Origin: Terriglobia bacterium
GTDB taxonomy: Bacteria; Acidobacteriota; Terriglobia; Terriglobales; Acidobacteriaceae
Assembly: GCA_020073525.1 (NCBI GenBank)
Contig: JAIQFA010000010.1
Coordinates: 30,945 to 94,944 of the forward strand
Direction: 5' to 3'
Length of the DNA stretch: 64,000 bases
Positions 1 to 8,536 of this stretch are shown in pieces (positions within the stretch are counted from its first letter, which is position 1; every line of letters begins with the position of its first letter). The translations under genes and the position numbers were made by a program. A model generated the notes under the pieces. It worked only from the letters and a program-made list of their open reading frames with translations, ran no database searches and was not told the DNA's origin.

Positions 1-1
1 T

Positions 2-358
2 CACTTGCTAATCAGCGAACCCGAGCGCGGCACGCCTTCGACGGTCATGCAGGTGGTGAAGCAGCGTTTCGTCCGCCGTGTGTAGCGCAGGAAACGACTC
101 CACGCGGAGCAGGCCGAGTTGTGGTCCGACGAGCCGCACGTGTGGCAACGCCGTTTCTATGACTTCAATGTCTGGAGCGAGCGCAAGCGCATCGAGAAAC
201 TGCGCTACATGCATCGCAATCCGGTGAAGCGCGGGCTGGTGCTGGAGCCGGAGCAGTGGGAATGGAGCAGTTACCGCAGCTATGTGGGGCAGGAAGAGGG
301 AAAGGTGAAGATCAATCAATGGCCGGAAGTTGTGATGAAGATTCGGACAGTGGCATAG
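2..358 (+). pseudogene. REP-associated tyrosine transposase (RAYT, Y1/IS200-like), 5'-truncated by the window edge and interrupted by a stop
   Basis: The reading frame from base 2 encodes HLLISEPERGTPSTVMQVV, then reaches an in-frame TAG at 83-85, and continues in the same frame to a stop at 356-358. The second part contains HVWQRRFYDFNVWSERKR and LRYMHRNPVKRGLV, which are typical C-terminal blocks of RAYT proteins (Y1 HUH-type transposases that act on REP hairpins). The N-terminal catalytic part lies outside the window. The internal stop sits where intact relatives read through an Arg-rich stretch, so the gene is probably dead. A restart at ATG 119 would give only 79 aa without the HUH site. 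A tandem hairpin repeat lies about 30 bp downstream, as expected for a RAYT and its REP substrate. Confidence 0.8.
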
Positions 359-384
359 CTGGATGCCGTTCGCTTCGGCGGTCC

Positions 385-464
385 GGAGTGCCCACCCTTT
401 GCAAAAGGCGCAAAGGATGGGCCACCCGCCCTTTGCAAAAGGCGCAAAGGATGGGCCACCCGCC
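385..464. repeat. Tandem hairpin repeat, two 34-bp units (family C)
   Basis: Two direct copies start at 397 and 431. Each contains the hairpin CTTTGC-AAAAGGC-GCAAAG followed by GATGGGCCACC. GGAG occurs just upstream at 385-388. Related copies with different but still paired stems are at 37401-37440 (opposite strand) and 37517-37550. The position next to the RAYT remnant suggests REP-type elements. Confidence 0.85.
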
Positions 465-514
465 CGCCGATCCTCACTGAGAACTGAGAACCGGGGAACT
501 GAGAACTTCACTCG

Positions 515-2506
515 TTACAGCGAGCAGCTGCAATCTGCTGGCGGAACGTGCGCCTTCAAGAAATCGGCTACGCGCTTGTAGGCGTCGATCTGGTTCTCCA
601 CCTTGGCGAAGCCGTGGCCTTCGTTCTCATAGACCTTGTATTCGACCACGCCGCCGCGCTTCTTAATCGCATCGACCACCTGCTGCGCTTCAGTTTTGGG
701 GCAACGCGGATCGTGGCCTCCCGCTAGCAGATAGAGCGGGGCTTTGATCCGGTCCACAAAGTTGATTGGCGAACGATCTTCGTAGAGCGCCTTGTTCTTC
801 TCGGGATCGCCCATGGTCGCGAGATCCGACTGCTGCAGCACCGGGTCTTCGTTCTGGATCTCGGTAAACCAGTTCACAAAAGGTACGATCGGAACGCCCG
901 CCGCCCACAGCTCCGGAGCTTTGGTGACTCCCATCATCGTCATGTAGCCACCGTAGCTGCCGCCCATCAGGATGAGTTTCTTGGGATCGACATAGCCGGT
1001 CTGCTTGAGAAAGTCGGCGGCTGCGAGCACATCCTGCAAGTCGCCGCCGCCCATGTCGAAAAGATTGGCGTGCTGAAATTCTTTGCCGTAGCCAGTCGAT
1101 CCGCGATAGTTCGGAGCGATCACAATGTATCCCTGGTTGGCCATGTACTGGACGAAGCGATTGAAGTTGTTCATCGTTTGCGCTGTCGGCCCGCCGTGAA
1201 CATAAACAATCGCAGGATGCTGGCCGTTGCGAGGCAGGTTGTAGGGAACATAGACGAATGCGGAGATCGTCCACTTTCCGTCTTTGCTCGGATAGTGGAC
1301 GAGGTGAGGCTCGACCATGTCCTCGGCGCGCACGCCGCCCACGAGTGAGTGCGTGAGCTGATGCGACTTGCCATCGGCCAGCGTGTAGACCCACAAATCG
1401 CCGGGAGCCGTTGGGCCCGTGTGTGCGTAAAGCATCCGCGAGTTGTCGCGAGTAAAAGGCGAATCGTTGCCCGACGGCCAGTTCAACCCTTTGGAAAGCG
1501 GCAACGCGCGCGCCTTTCCAGCCGCAATGTCGTAGACGTAGATGTCCATGTTGCCGTCCACGTTCGCCGTGTAGGTCAGAGACTTGCCGTCGGGAGAGAA
1601 GGTTCCACTCTGGATCTCCCATTTATCGCGGGTCAGCCAATGGATCTTCCTGGTTGCAATTTCCAGCAGCCCAACGTTGTCGTATCCGTTGGCGGCGTTG
1701 GAGGTGAGCAGAACATGTTTTCCGTCGGGCGAGATGTCGTTGGCTTCAAACGTTTGTTCGCCATCATGCGGCGTGAGCAGCGTACTCTGGGCGCTCGCGA
1801 CATCGACCATGAATACATTGGAGTCTGTGCCCTTTGCCTGCGTCTGGTTGTAGACAATAAACTTTCCGTCTGCCGACCAGTTGGGAGCAACGTTCATGCG
1901 GTCTTTGGCGGTGCCCGTGGTCATGTGCTTCACTTCGCGCATGAGCGTGTCGTAGAGATCGATTTCGAACACCGACGATGTCTTCGGCTTGACCATGTAA
2001 GCGAGGTAGCGTCCATCGTGCGACCACGCGGGACTCTCTTCCGCGATCTCGCGCGTGTTGGTCAGGTTCACGACCTGTCCAGTTTTCGGCGACACGAGAA
2101 AGATGTCCCACTGCTCGTCGCCGTCGTAATCGGAGATGTAGGCGATCCACTTGCCGTCCGGCGACCAAGTTGGGCTGGCTTGGCGCTGATCGCTCACCGT
2201 GAGCTGCATCGGCCAACCTCCTTCGGAGGGTACGAGCCAAATGTTATTGCGGCCGCTCAGGTTGCTGACGAAGGCGACGGTCTTTCCGTCCGGCGACCAG
2301 GTCGAACCTCCGATCTGGCGGGTCATGTAGAGCTTCTCGATCGTGAGACTCTTTTCGACTCGGGCGTCGGGCTTCGACGTGACCTGCTTGGGATCGGTGA
2401 TCGCTTGCGGGGCGGGCAGAGTCTGGGATGCGATGACGGTGCTCATGAGTACGACCATAACAAACAGGCTGAGAATGCGGATGCTTCCTCGAAAAAGTAG
2501 CATCAA
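515..2506 (-). CDS. Exported S9 family peptidase (prolyl oligopeptidase/acylaminoacyl-peptidase type)
   Basis: This 663-aa serine peptidase has an N-terminal signal-like hydrophobic stretch (RILSLFVMVVLMSTVIAS). A WD40/TolB-like propeller follows at about residues 55-400, with repeated WSPDGK blades. The C-terminal alpha/beta-hydrolase domain carries the catalytic triad. The nucleophile is in GGSYGGYM (Ser about 527), the Asp in GGHDPRCP (about 609) and the His in NEGHGF (about 641). S9 enzymes of this type cleave short peptides, and here probably act in the periplasm on scavenged peptides. The gene stands alone and is divergent from the sulfotransferase. A paralogue lies at 29031-30962. The substrate cannot be inferred. 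Confidence 0.93.
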   Translation of the reverse strand: MMLLFRGSIRILSLFVMVVLMSTVIASQTLPAPQAITDPKQVTSKPDARVEKSLTIEKLYMTRQIGGSTWSPDGKTVAFVSNLSGRNNIWLVPSEGGWPMQLTVSDQRQASPTWSPDGKWIAYISDYDGDEQWDIFLVSPKTGQVVNLTNTREIAEESPAWSHDGRYLAYMVKPKTSSVFEIDLYDTLMREVKHMTTGTAKDRMNVAPNWSADGKFIVYNQTQAKGTDSNVFMVDVASAQSTLLTPHDGEQTFEANDISPDGKHVLLTSNAANGYDNVGLLEIATRKIHWLTRDKWEIQSGTFSPDGKSLTYTANVDGNMDIYVYDIAAGKARALPLSKGLNWPSGNDSPFTRDNSRMLYAHTGPTAPGDLWVYTLADGKSHQLTHSLVGGVRAEDMVEPHLVHYPSKDGKWTISAFVYVPYNLPRNGQHPAIVYVHGGPTAQTMNNFNRFVQYMANQGYIVIAPNYRGSTGYGKEFQHANLFDMGGGDLQDVLAAADFLKQTGYVDPKKLILMGGSYGGYMTMMGVTKAPELWAAGVPIVPFVNWFTEIQNEDPVLQQSDLATMGDPEKNKALYEDRSPINFVDRIKAPLYLLAGGHDPRCPKTEAQQVVDAIKKRGGVVEYKVYENEGHGFAKVENQIDAYKRVADFLKAHVPPADCSCSL

Positions 2507-2745
2507 ACGGCGCCTCGGAATTCAATTTGCGAACAGGGAATTCTAACAGCCTCACCCCGGTTGAATCTTTCGCGCACTTTGGGCCGCGTTCCATTTGCTG
2601 CCCAAGGCGTACAAGAAAGACCACAGCCTCTGATGTCGACTGGGGTTTGTCGTTACTCCGAAAATTGCGCTCGAATTCGTGCCGTGTCCACCCCCGCCCA
2701 ATCGGTGTTTGGACGAGCAATCCGGGGATTCTAGGATGGATGTGA

Positions 2746-3750
2746 ATGGCGGAAATCAACTCTGCCCGCGGAAGGATGCAGGCCGTGAACAAACCAGATT
2801 TCTTTATCGTGGGAGCACCAAAATCCGGCACCACGGCACTCTATTCGTACCTGGCCGGCCACCCTGACATCGGCATGGCGAAGGAAAAGGAGCCGCATTT
2901 CTTTGCCTCCGATGTCGTGGGCCACCAGAGAGGTTCGTCAACGCTGGCGCAGTATCTGCGCAATTTTGATCACGCCACGGGGAAGCGCCGAATCGGCGAG
3001 GCATCCACGTCGTATTTAGCGTCTCGAAGAGCCTGTCAGGAAATTCGTGACTTCAATCCAAACGCTCAAATGATCGTGATGGTGCGGAACCCAATCGATG
3101 TCATTCACGCATTGCATAGTCAAAGGGTGCTCGCCGGCAGGGAGCACATCACCCGATTCGAGTCGGCGGTTGACTCTCTGGAAACGCGTTATTGGCAGTC
3201 AGGCCGTTATCGGGGTGAAGCCGTTCTCCAGTTGAGCTATCGCGAGGCAACCCGATTGTCGGGGCAGATTCAACGATATTTCGATGCGTTCGGCAGGCAG
3301 CGGGTTCACGTCATCCTGTTCGATGATTTCGCGCGTGCTCCCGGAATTGAGTATGAGGAAGTTCTGAGATTCCTGGGAGTGCGCTCGGACGGACGGCGCG
3401 ACTTTGAGATCATTAATGGTAATAGGCGGATGCGCTCTGAAGCCCTACAGAAGACGTTGCGGCAGCTATCCGGAAAGTTTTGGCGCATCGAGCGCGCATT
3501 TCCGACCTGGTGTCGAGAAGCGAGAGCGATTGCGGCGCGACTCAACTATGTTCATGAGCCACGCCCCGCCATGGATGCTGGGTTTCGACGGCGATTGGAG
3601 GTGGAGTACGCCCCTGAGATACGCAATTTGGAGAAGTTGCTTGGCAGAACTCTCGAACATTGGCTCGCCGGGTCCAGCCGAGTCGTTCAAAATCCGGAGC
3701 CTTCCGGGTCCCATTTGGATGACTGCCCGGTGGCGCAACTTGGCCGGTAG
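2746..3750 (+). CDS. PAPS-dependent sulfotransferase family protein
   Basis: The 334-aa protein begins with KPDFFIVGAPKSGTTALYSY, which contains the 5'-phosphosulfate binding loop of the sulfotransferase superfamily. MIVMVRNPIDVIHALHSQ fits the 3'-phosphate binding strand-helix, and HVILFDDF follows in the usual position. These enzymes move sulfate from PAPS to a hydroxyl or amine. The acceptor (carbohydrate, lipid or small molecule) cannot be told from sequence. The ATG at 2746 is used here, but ATG 2776 (MQAVNKPDFF) also fits and is closer to the conserved start of the fold. The C-terminal 30 residues past the fold are unconserved. Its 3' end faces the GH15 gene, with a 9-bp gap. Confidence 0.85.
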   Translation: MAEINSARGRMQAVNKPDFFIVGAPKSGTTALYSYLAGHPDIGMAKEKEPHFFASDVVGHQRGSSTLAQYLRNFDHATGKRRIGEASTSYLASRRACQEIRDFNPNAQMIVMVRNPIDVIHALHSQRVLAGREHITRFESAVDSLETRYWQSGRYRGEAVLQLSYREATRLSGQIQRYFDAFGRQRVHVILFDDFARAPGIEYEEVLRFLGVRSDGRRDFEIINGNRRMRSEALQKTLRQLSGKFWRIERAFPTWCREARAIAARLNYVHEPRPAMDAGFRRRLEVEYAPEIRNLEKLLGRTLEHWLAGSSRVVQNPEPSGSHLDDCPVAQLGR

Positions 3751-3759
3751 GCTGAGCGC

Positions 3760-6156
3760 TTACTCAACGGTTACCTGGTAGTCTCGTCCTTCCCAGCGTG
3801 CAGCATTTTTCCAGAAGAACGTGAAAACGATCGTGCGGCCTACCGGAAGATTGTCCGTTGGCAGATCCAGGTGTTGCAGGTTCCAGCCACTTTCTTTGGA
3901 GCTGCTGTCGTGGGAAGTCTGCCACCCGTCGACGCTCCAGTGTACGAGCGCCGGTTCCATCACGAGAAGCCGCAGCTTCTTTCCACACGGCATGGTGCGT
4001 GGCTTGTTATTGAAGCGCCAATTGAAGCACTCCGCGGATTTCTTTCTTTTTAAGTAGCGTTCCACTGTCTGTGGTGGTTGGTCAAATATCCGTCCGTCGA
4101 GCAGCGACCGGCGCAGCTTGATGTATTCCGAGTGAGCCCAGACCAGCGGGCACGCCGAGCCCGACGCTTTTCCGGCGAAAAGCTCGCGCTCCGGAATGTC
4201 GGTTGCGTCCCATACCTGTTCTGGAATCAGGCGGCTCGTCCCGGTGGAATTTTCCATCACTCCCAGCAAGGCCTCGGCGGAAGCGGTGCGACCCGCGGCG
4301 AGTTCGTAGTGGGCGCGCTCACCCGCCAGCAGCGGCCAGGGCCGGCCAACCCCTGTACCATCGAACGGAGATCCATCTTCGTGCTCGCCATAGCCGTCGC
4401 AGTTGTAGCGGTACCAGCCCGGGCCTTGTGGAAGCTTCACGCGCAGCAGTTCGTCGATGACCTTGATCGTATTCAGAATTCGCGGATCGTCGGACGCGCG
4501 CAGTCCGAACCGTACCAGAGCCAGAGCGTCGGGACTTACGATCTCGATCGCCGCCGCGTTCGCGCTCAAGGCTCGATTCTTGATGGGAACAAATCCTTGT
4601 AGGGGTGAAGCGGCCCCATCTCCGTCCGGAGGCGAGATTCGGATGTAGTAACCTTCGACTCCGACTTGGCGTGCGAGGTCGCTGTTGACCGCGTAGGTCC
4701 AGCGCTCGATGTTGTCGTTCCAGGTATCGGCCATCTGGCGCAGGAATTCCGCGGGCTGGGCCTGACCCATGGACTGCGCGAGATCGGCAGCCACCAGCAG
4801 AGCAGACACTTCTGCTGCCAGCGTGAATGGGGAATAGCCACCGTCTTCTTCCCAGCGGTCCTGCTGGGTAACGGGACCGTTAGCTACGATGAAAGCAGCC
4901 GCTTTGCGCACCATCGGCCACCAGCGTTCGCTTTCTCCGAAGCAGCGCGAAGATTCGCGGCGTAGCAGATCGACAAGCAGAATCGGAAAGGCGGTTTCGT
5001 CCATCTGCAGGCCGTTCCAGTAGGGACGCCCGTCCAACCACATGTTCTGCGCCCAGTGTCCGTCAGCTTCCTGCGTGGCCTCGAGATAATGCAACACTCG
5101 CAGGGCGTCGTCGTGGGCGCCTGCTGCCAGCAATCCACCAGCGCTCTCGACCAGATCGCGCGGCCAGATCAGGTGATAGCCGCCCAGATCCTCATCGCCT
5201 TTGTTGAAGCCCCAGGGAATGGAGAGGCTGGCAATGATTCCGCCGAGGAAGTCCTTGGATTCATGAGTGCGAACAGCTGCCACGCTGGCCCGATACAAGT
5301 CTTTCTCTCGCGGCTTCTCGTCGAGCTTCTTGAGCGTCTGCTGCCAGTTCCGCCAGTGAAAGACGTAGTCCTTGCGGGTGGTCTCGTAGGCAGTCAGCAG
5401 GGAAGAGAGGGCCTGCTGACCGGCCTCGGCCCAGATTGCGCCAAATCCGAGGGCGAGGATGAACTCGCCGCTGCAGGCGGCCAGGTCAATTTCAGCGGTC
5501 AGCGCGATATTCCCGTTCTCGGCGCGGTCGTACTCCGACGTCATCTGGAAATGTTGCGAAAGATCCTGCCAGCCGTCCGACACACCTGCAAATCCGACAG
5601 AACGTTTGAGCCACGGCGCGGAACAGGCGAGGGCGAGGGCGCAGGAATCACGCTGGGCAAACAGCATCGGGTGCCCTTTGTACTGGTCCACCCAGCCGGT
5701 ATTGCCGTATCCCATATTCGCCAGGTGAGACGCCAACAGTCCATAGAGGCGGTAGTCGCCGAGCTTTCCCTGAAGGGGCACAAAGCGAATTTTCTGTAAC
5801 ACGACGTTTCGCCACGGATCGGTCAGCACTTCCTTCTCGATCCGGTACCGGCCTTGCATGTCGGTATTGGTTAGTTCATAGGCTGGCACTCCTGGTTCGA
5901 TCGGAAGGTTGCGGAAGGTACAATGGCGTTTCTCTTCGGAGAAGAAGCCGCGGCCGTCGGTGACAATCAGGCCGAAGTCGCGGGTGCAGGCTTGATCGAC
6001 CCGAGGAAAGTAGATTTCGTTGAGAATGCCATGACTGAGCGTGAACCAAACCCGGCTGTGGAGGTTCAGGGCGGTGCCAGCGCCGGTCTTGGCGCTCGAA
6101 GTCCAGCGGGGTGCGATGCCGGGCCAGCCCGGCGCATAACGAAGGTCAGAGTTCAA
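3760..6156 (-). CDS. Glucan 1,4-alpha-glucosidase (GH15 glucoamylase/glucodextranase type)
   Basis: The 798-aa protein matches bacterial GH15 glucoamylases, which release beta-D-glucose from non-reducing ends of alpha-glucans. An N-terminal beta-sandwich (about 1-270) contains FTLSHGILNEIYFPRVDQ and leads into the (alpha/alpha)6 barrel with GGYHLIWPRDL. MDETAF and EQVWDATD are the expected active-site segments with acid and base Glu. A C-terminal beta domain of about 100 residues (GKKLRLLVMEPALVHWSVDGW) follows. No clear signal peptide is seen, so it may be cytoplasmic and act on glycogen or maltodextrin. It is divergent from the TPR gene and shares a short intergenic region with it. Confidence 0.92.
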   Translation of the reverse strand: MNSDLRYAPGWPGIAPRWTSSAKTGAGTALNLHSRVWFTLSHGILNEIYFPRVDQACTRDFGLIVTDGRGFFSEEKRHCTFRNLPIEPGVPAYELTNTDMQGRYRIEKEVLTDPWRNVVLQKIRFVPLQGKLGDYRLYGLLASHLANMGYGNTGWVDQYKGHPMLFAQRDSCALALACSAPWLKRSVGFAGVSDGWQDLSQHFQMTSEYDRAENGNIALTAEIDLAACSGEFILALGFGAIWAEAGQQALSSLLTAYETTRKDYVFHWRNWQQTLKKLDEKPREKDLYRASVAAVRTHESKDFLGGIIASLSIPWGFNKGDEDLGGYHLIWPRDLVESAGGLLAAGAHDDALRVLHYLEATQEADGHWAQNMWLDGRPYWNGLQMDETAFPILLVDLLRRESSRCFGESERWWPMVRKAAAFIVANGPVTQQDRWEEDGGYSPFTLAAEVSALLVAADLAQSMGQAQPAEFLRQMADTWNDNIERWTYAVNSDLARQVGVEGYYIRISPPDGDGAASPLQGFVPIKNRALSANAAAIEIVSPDALALVRFGLRASDDPRILNTIKVIDELLRVKLPQGPGWYRYNCDGYGEHEDGSPFDGTGVGRPWPLLAGERAHYELAAGRTASAEALLGVMENSTGTSRLIPEQVWDATDIPERELFAGKASGSACPLVWAHSEYIKLRRSLLDGRIFDQPPQTVERYLKRKKSAECFNWRFNNKPRTMPCGKKLRLLVMEPALVHWSVDGWQTSHDSSSKESGWNLQHLDLPTDNLPVGRTIVFTFFWKNAARWEGRDYQVTVE

Positions 6157-6234
6157 AAGAAGTCGTCCTCACCGTCAAGCAGTTTGCCAGAAGATGCGAA
6201 TCTATGCTCAAAGTTTCACCGAATGGGAGGAAAC

Positions 6235-7116
6235 GTGCATCTAACTCGAAGTATGTCAGGCCGCTCAAACGTACGCTTTCAGGTTGCGATCTTTGTGGCC
6301 AGCGCGCTCGCATTGCTACTGATGGTTCCGCGCGCCCTTGTCGGCCTACCCTCGGCGGGGCTTGACCGCGGGTTCGGACGGCTTTACGACCTGGATTTTA
6401 CCGGAGCGCAGAAGGAATTCGAGTCGTGGGAGAAGGTGAATCCCGAGAATCCCATGGGTCCAGTGAGCGAAGCGGCTGGCATCCTGTTTTCTGAATTTGA
6501 TCGGTTGGGGGTGCTGGAAGCACAGTTTTACGAAGACGATTCGGTGTTCGCCGCCAGGAAAAAATACGATGCTGATCCGCTGAAGCGGGTGCTGTTTGAG
6601 CAGCAGCTCGACCGCGCGGAAAACCTGGCAAAAGCGAGGTTAAGCCGGGACGCTCACGATCGCGATGCGCTTCTGGCGATGACGCTCAGCAATGGGTTGC
6701 ACTCCGACTATGCTGCGCTCATCGAGAAACGCAACATGGCATCATTGCACTACACAAAGGAAGCAACAGGCTGGTCGCAACAACTGATCGCGGTCGATCC
6801 CACCTGCTACGACGCTCATCTGGCGAGCGGCGTCAGCCGTTACATTGTCGGATCGATGGCCGCACCGGTGCGATGGGTGTTGCGGCTGGGAGGCGTCTCG
6901 GGCGACAAGGCTGCGGGAATTGCCGAATTAAAGTTGACGGCGGAGCAAGGCCATCTACTCGCCCCGTTTGCGCGGATCCTGTTGTCGATCGCCTATGTGC
7001 GCGAGAAGGATTTGCCGCGCGCCCGAGAGATCCTAATGGCCCTGCAAAAGGAATATCCAAACAACACGCTTTTCGGCCGCGAATTGTCGCGAATTGACCA
7101 ACGCGCGAGCCGCTAA
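6235..7116 (+). CDS. Predicted exported TPR-like protein, function unknown
   Basis: The 293-aa protein has an N-terminal membrane/signal segment (VAIFVASALALLLMVP). The rest is a helical domain with TPR-like helices, for example YDLDFTGAQKEFESWEKV and ARILLSIAYVREKDLPRARE. A GTG start at 6235 is chosen because GGAGG lies at 6226-6230. In-frame ATGs at 6223 and 6253 lack a good ribosome binding site, and longer extensions run antisense into the GH15 gene. Similar proteins in Acidobacteriota are annotated only as hypothetical. The C-terminal repeats suggest a protein-interaction role. A stem-loop follows the stop directly, and pstS is 98 bp downstream on the same strand. Confidence 0.7.
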   Translation: MHLTRSMSGRSNVRFQVAIFVASALALLLMVPRALVGLPSAGLDRGFGRLYDLDFTGAQKEFESWEKVNPENPMGPVSEAAGILFSEFDRLGVLEAQFYEDDSVFAARKKYDADPLKRVLFEQQLDRAENLAKARLSRDAHDRDALLAMTLSNGLHSDYAALIEKRNMASLHYTKEATGWSQQLIAVDPTCYDAHLASGVSRYIVGSMAAPVRWVLRLGGVSGDKAAGIAELKLTAEQGHLLAPFARILLSIAYVREKDLPRAREILMALQKEYPNNTLFGRELSRIDQRASR

Positions 7117-7136
7117 GTACTTGGAAACCCAAGTAC
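7117..7136 (+). terminator. Stem-loop directly after the TPR gene
   Basis: GTACTTGG-AAAC-CCAAGTAC is a perfect 8-bp stem with a 4-nt loop starting at the base after the stop codon. No T-run follows, so it may be a weak terminator or an mRNA-end stabiliser that isolates pstS. Confidence 0.5.
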
Positions 7137-7157
7137 GTTCATGAGAAATTCACCGCG

Positions 7158-7179
7158 TTGTAACCTCCCTTTAATACTT
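7158..7179 (+). promoter_or_regulatory. Putative Pho box upstream of pstS
   Basis: Two adjacent 11-mers, TTGTAACCTCC and CTTTAATACTT, repeat the T-TAA core at 11-bp spacing, which is the geometry of PhoB-type direct repeats. They lie where a -35 box would be, with an A/T-rich CATAAAA around 7185 as a possible -10 and the pstS start at 7215. The same TTGTAACCTCC recurs exactly at 40596, and TTGTAACAACG occurs upstream of pstC. Confidence 0.45.
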
Positions 7180-7214
7180 CGCCCATAAAACAAACTTGCA
7201 TACCTAAATCAAGC

Positions 7215-8252
7215 ATGAGGAGGACTCGTCTAGTGATACGCCTGAAACATCGCATCTCGCTGCTGCTGTTGGCAGGTCTCGCATTGGTGCTGCCGGTTAT
7301 GGGGCAGACCACGTTGAATGGAGCGGGCGCCACCTTCCCGTATCCCATCTATTCCAAGTGGTTCAGCGAATACAACAAGCTGCACCCGGAGGTGCAGATC
7401 AACTACCAGTCGATCGGTAGCGGGGGCGGCATCAACCAACTGAAAGCAGGCACCGTGGATTTCGGCGCCAGTGATATGCCTCTCAAGGACGATAAGGTAA
7501 AAGAAATACCCGTGCCCTTCGTGCAACTGCCGACCGTGCTTGGCTCCGTGGTGCCCTCGTATAACATCAGCGGGGTCACGGCTGAATTGAAGTTCACCCC
7601 GCAGGTGCTCGCAGGGATCTATCTTGGCAAGATCTCCAAGTGGAACGACCCGGCCATCGCAAAAGCCAATCCCGGGGTCAAGCTTCCCGACACGGGAATC
7701 GTGGTGATCCATCGGTCGGACGGTAGCGGTACCACGTTCGTGTGGACCGATTACCTTTCCAAGGTGAGCCCCGACTGGAAGTCGAGCGTTGGCAGCAACA
7801 CTTCCGTCAGTTGGCCGATTGGTCTCGGTGGCAAGGGCAATGAAGGAGTGACGGGCATGGTCCGCCAGACGGACGGATCAATCGGCTATGTGGAGCTTAT
7901 CTACGCTCTGCAAAACAAAGTTCCGTTTGGTGTTGTGCAGAACGCCGCGGGGAACTTCGTCAAGGCGAGCCTGGAATCTACCACTGCGGCTGCCTCGGCG
8001 GCCAAGTTCACCCCGGGCGATTTCCGCATCTCCATCACCAATGCTCCCGGCAAGGACGCCTACCCCATCGCCAGTTTCACCTATTTGCTGGTTCCAACGC
8101 ATTGGAAGGATGCGGGCAAGGGAAAGATCATGGCGGATTTTCTCCGCTGGATGCTCAGAGACGGCCAGCAAATGGTCGAGAACCTGAACTACGCCAAACT
8201 GCCCCAGGGCCTGGTTGAGATGGAGCAGGCGACGGTTCAAAAGATCCAGTAA
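7215..8252 (+). CDS. pstS: Phosphate ABC transporter substrate-binding protein PstS
   Basis: This 345-aa periplasmic binding protein carries a Sec signal peptide (SLLLLAGLALVLPVMGQ). The mature start TTLNGAGATFPYPIYSKWF is highly typical of PstS. Phosphate-contacting segments GSGGGINQL, FGASDMPL and RSDGSGTTFVWTDYL are all present. It delivers phosphate to the PstCAB permease. The ATG is preceded by no strong ribosome binding site, although GAGGAGG overlaps the first codons. It is separated from pstCAB-phoU by about 7 kb of porin and polyphosphate genes. An upstream 11-bp-phased repeat suggests control by phosphate starvation. Confidence 0.97.
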   Translation: MRRTRLVIRLKHRISLLLLAGLALVLPVMGQTTLNGAGATFPYPIYSKWFSEYNKLHPEVQINYQSIGSGGGINQLKAGTVDFGASDMPLKDDKVKEIPVPFVQLPTVLGSVVPSYNISGVTAELKFTPQVLAGIYLGKISKWNDPAIAKANPGVKLPDTGIVVIHRSDGSGTTFVWTDYLSKVSPDWKSSVGSNTSVSWPIGLGGKGNEGVTGMVRQTDGSIGYVELIYALQNKVPFGVVQNAAGNFVKASLESTTAAASAAKFTPGDFRISITNAPGKDAYPIASFTYLLVPTHWKDAGKGKIMADFLRWMLRDGQQMVENLNYAKLPQGLVEMEQATVQKIQ

Positions 8253-8297
8253 CGGTGAAGCAGGTCCACTAAAGCACCGGAACGGGGCCGTCGTAAT

Positions 8298-8365
8298 TTG
8301 TCTCCCCGGGGACAAGTGTGCACGAAGCGAAGGAAAAGCTTTGCGCACGCCTGTCCCCGGGGACA
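8298..8365. repeat. Pair of CCCCGGGG-centred palindromes
   Basis: A near-palindrome TTGTCTCCCCGGGGACAA (8298-8315) and a perfect 14-bp palindrome TGTCCCCGGGGACA (8352-8365) flank a 36-bp spacer whose ends (GTGTGC and GCGCAC) also pair. The element lies in the 284-bp gap between pstS and the porin. It could fold as one cruciform-like structure and may attenuate read-through. Confidence 0.6.
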
Positions 8366-8536
8366 TCCCTCTCGCAGGCCCTAATCGCTAAAAATCCCCG
8401 TTTTCCGGCTAGTTCTCGCGCGAAGAGAACTGGCAGCGGAATTGCTCACCAATCTCCAGTTAGTCTAGTATGGTTATAGGGATTGTGGTATGTATATCCC
8501 GACAGCCACAGATTTTGGCTACCAGGAGAGAGAGAA

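Noticed and set aside
385..464. CRISPR array at the tandem 34-bp repeats
   Set aside because: There are only two adjacent copies with no spacers and no cas genes. The units are hairpins next to a RAYT remnant.
1349..2500. 383-codon open frame on the plus strand opposite the S9 peptidase
   Set aside because: It is a shadow of the GC-rich peptidase gene, with no domain and an Arg/Val-rich composition.
5923..6234. Long 5' extension of the TPR gene to ATG 5923
   Set aside because: It runs antisense through the start of the GH15 gene and lacks a ribosome binding site. GTG 6235 with GGAGG fits better.
8298..8365. Riboswitch between pstS and the porin
   Set aside because: The region is two CCCCGGGG palindromes without a known aptamer pattern, more in line with a repeat.
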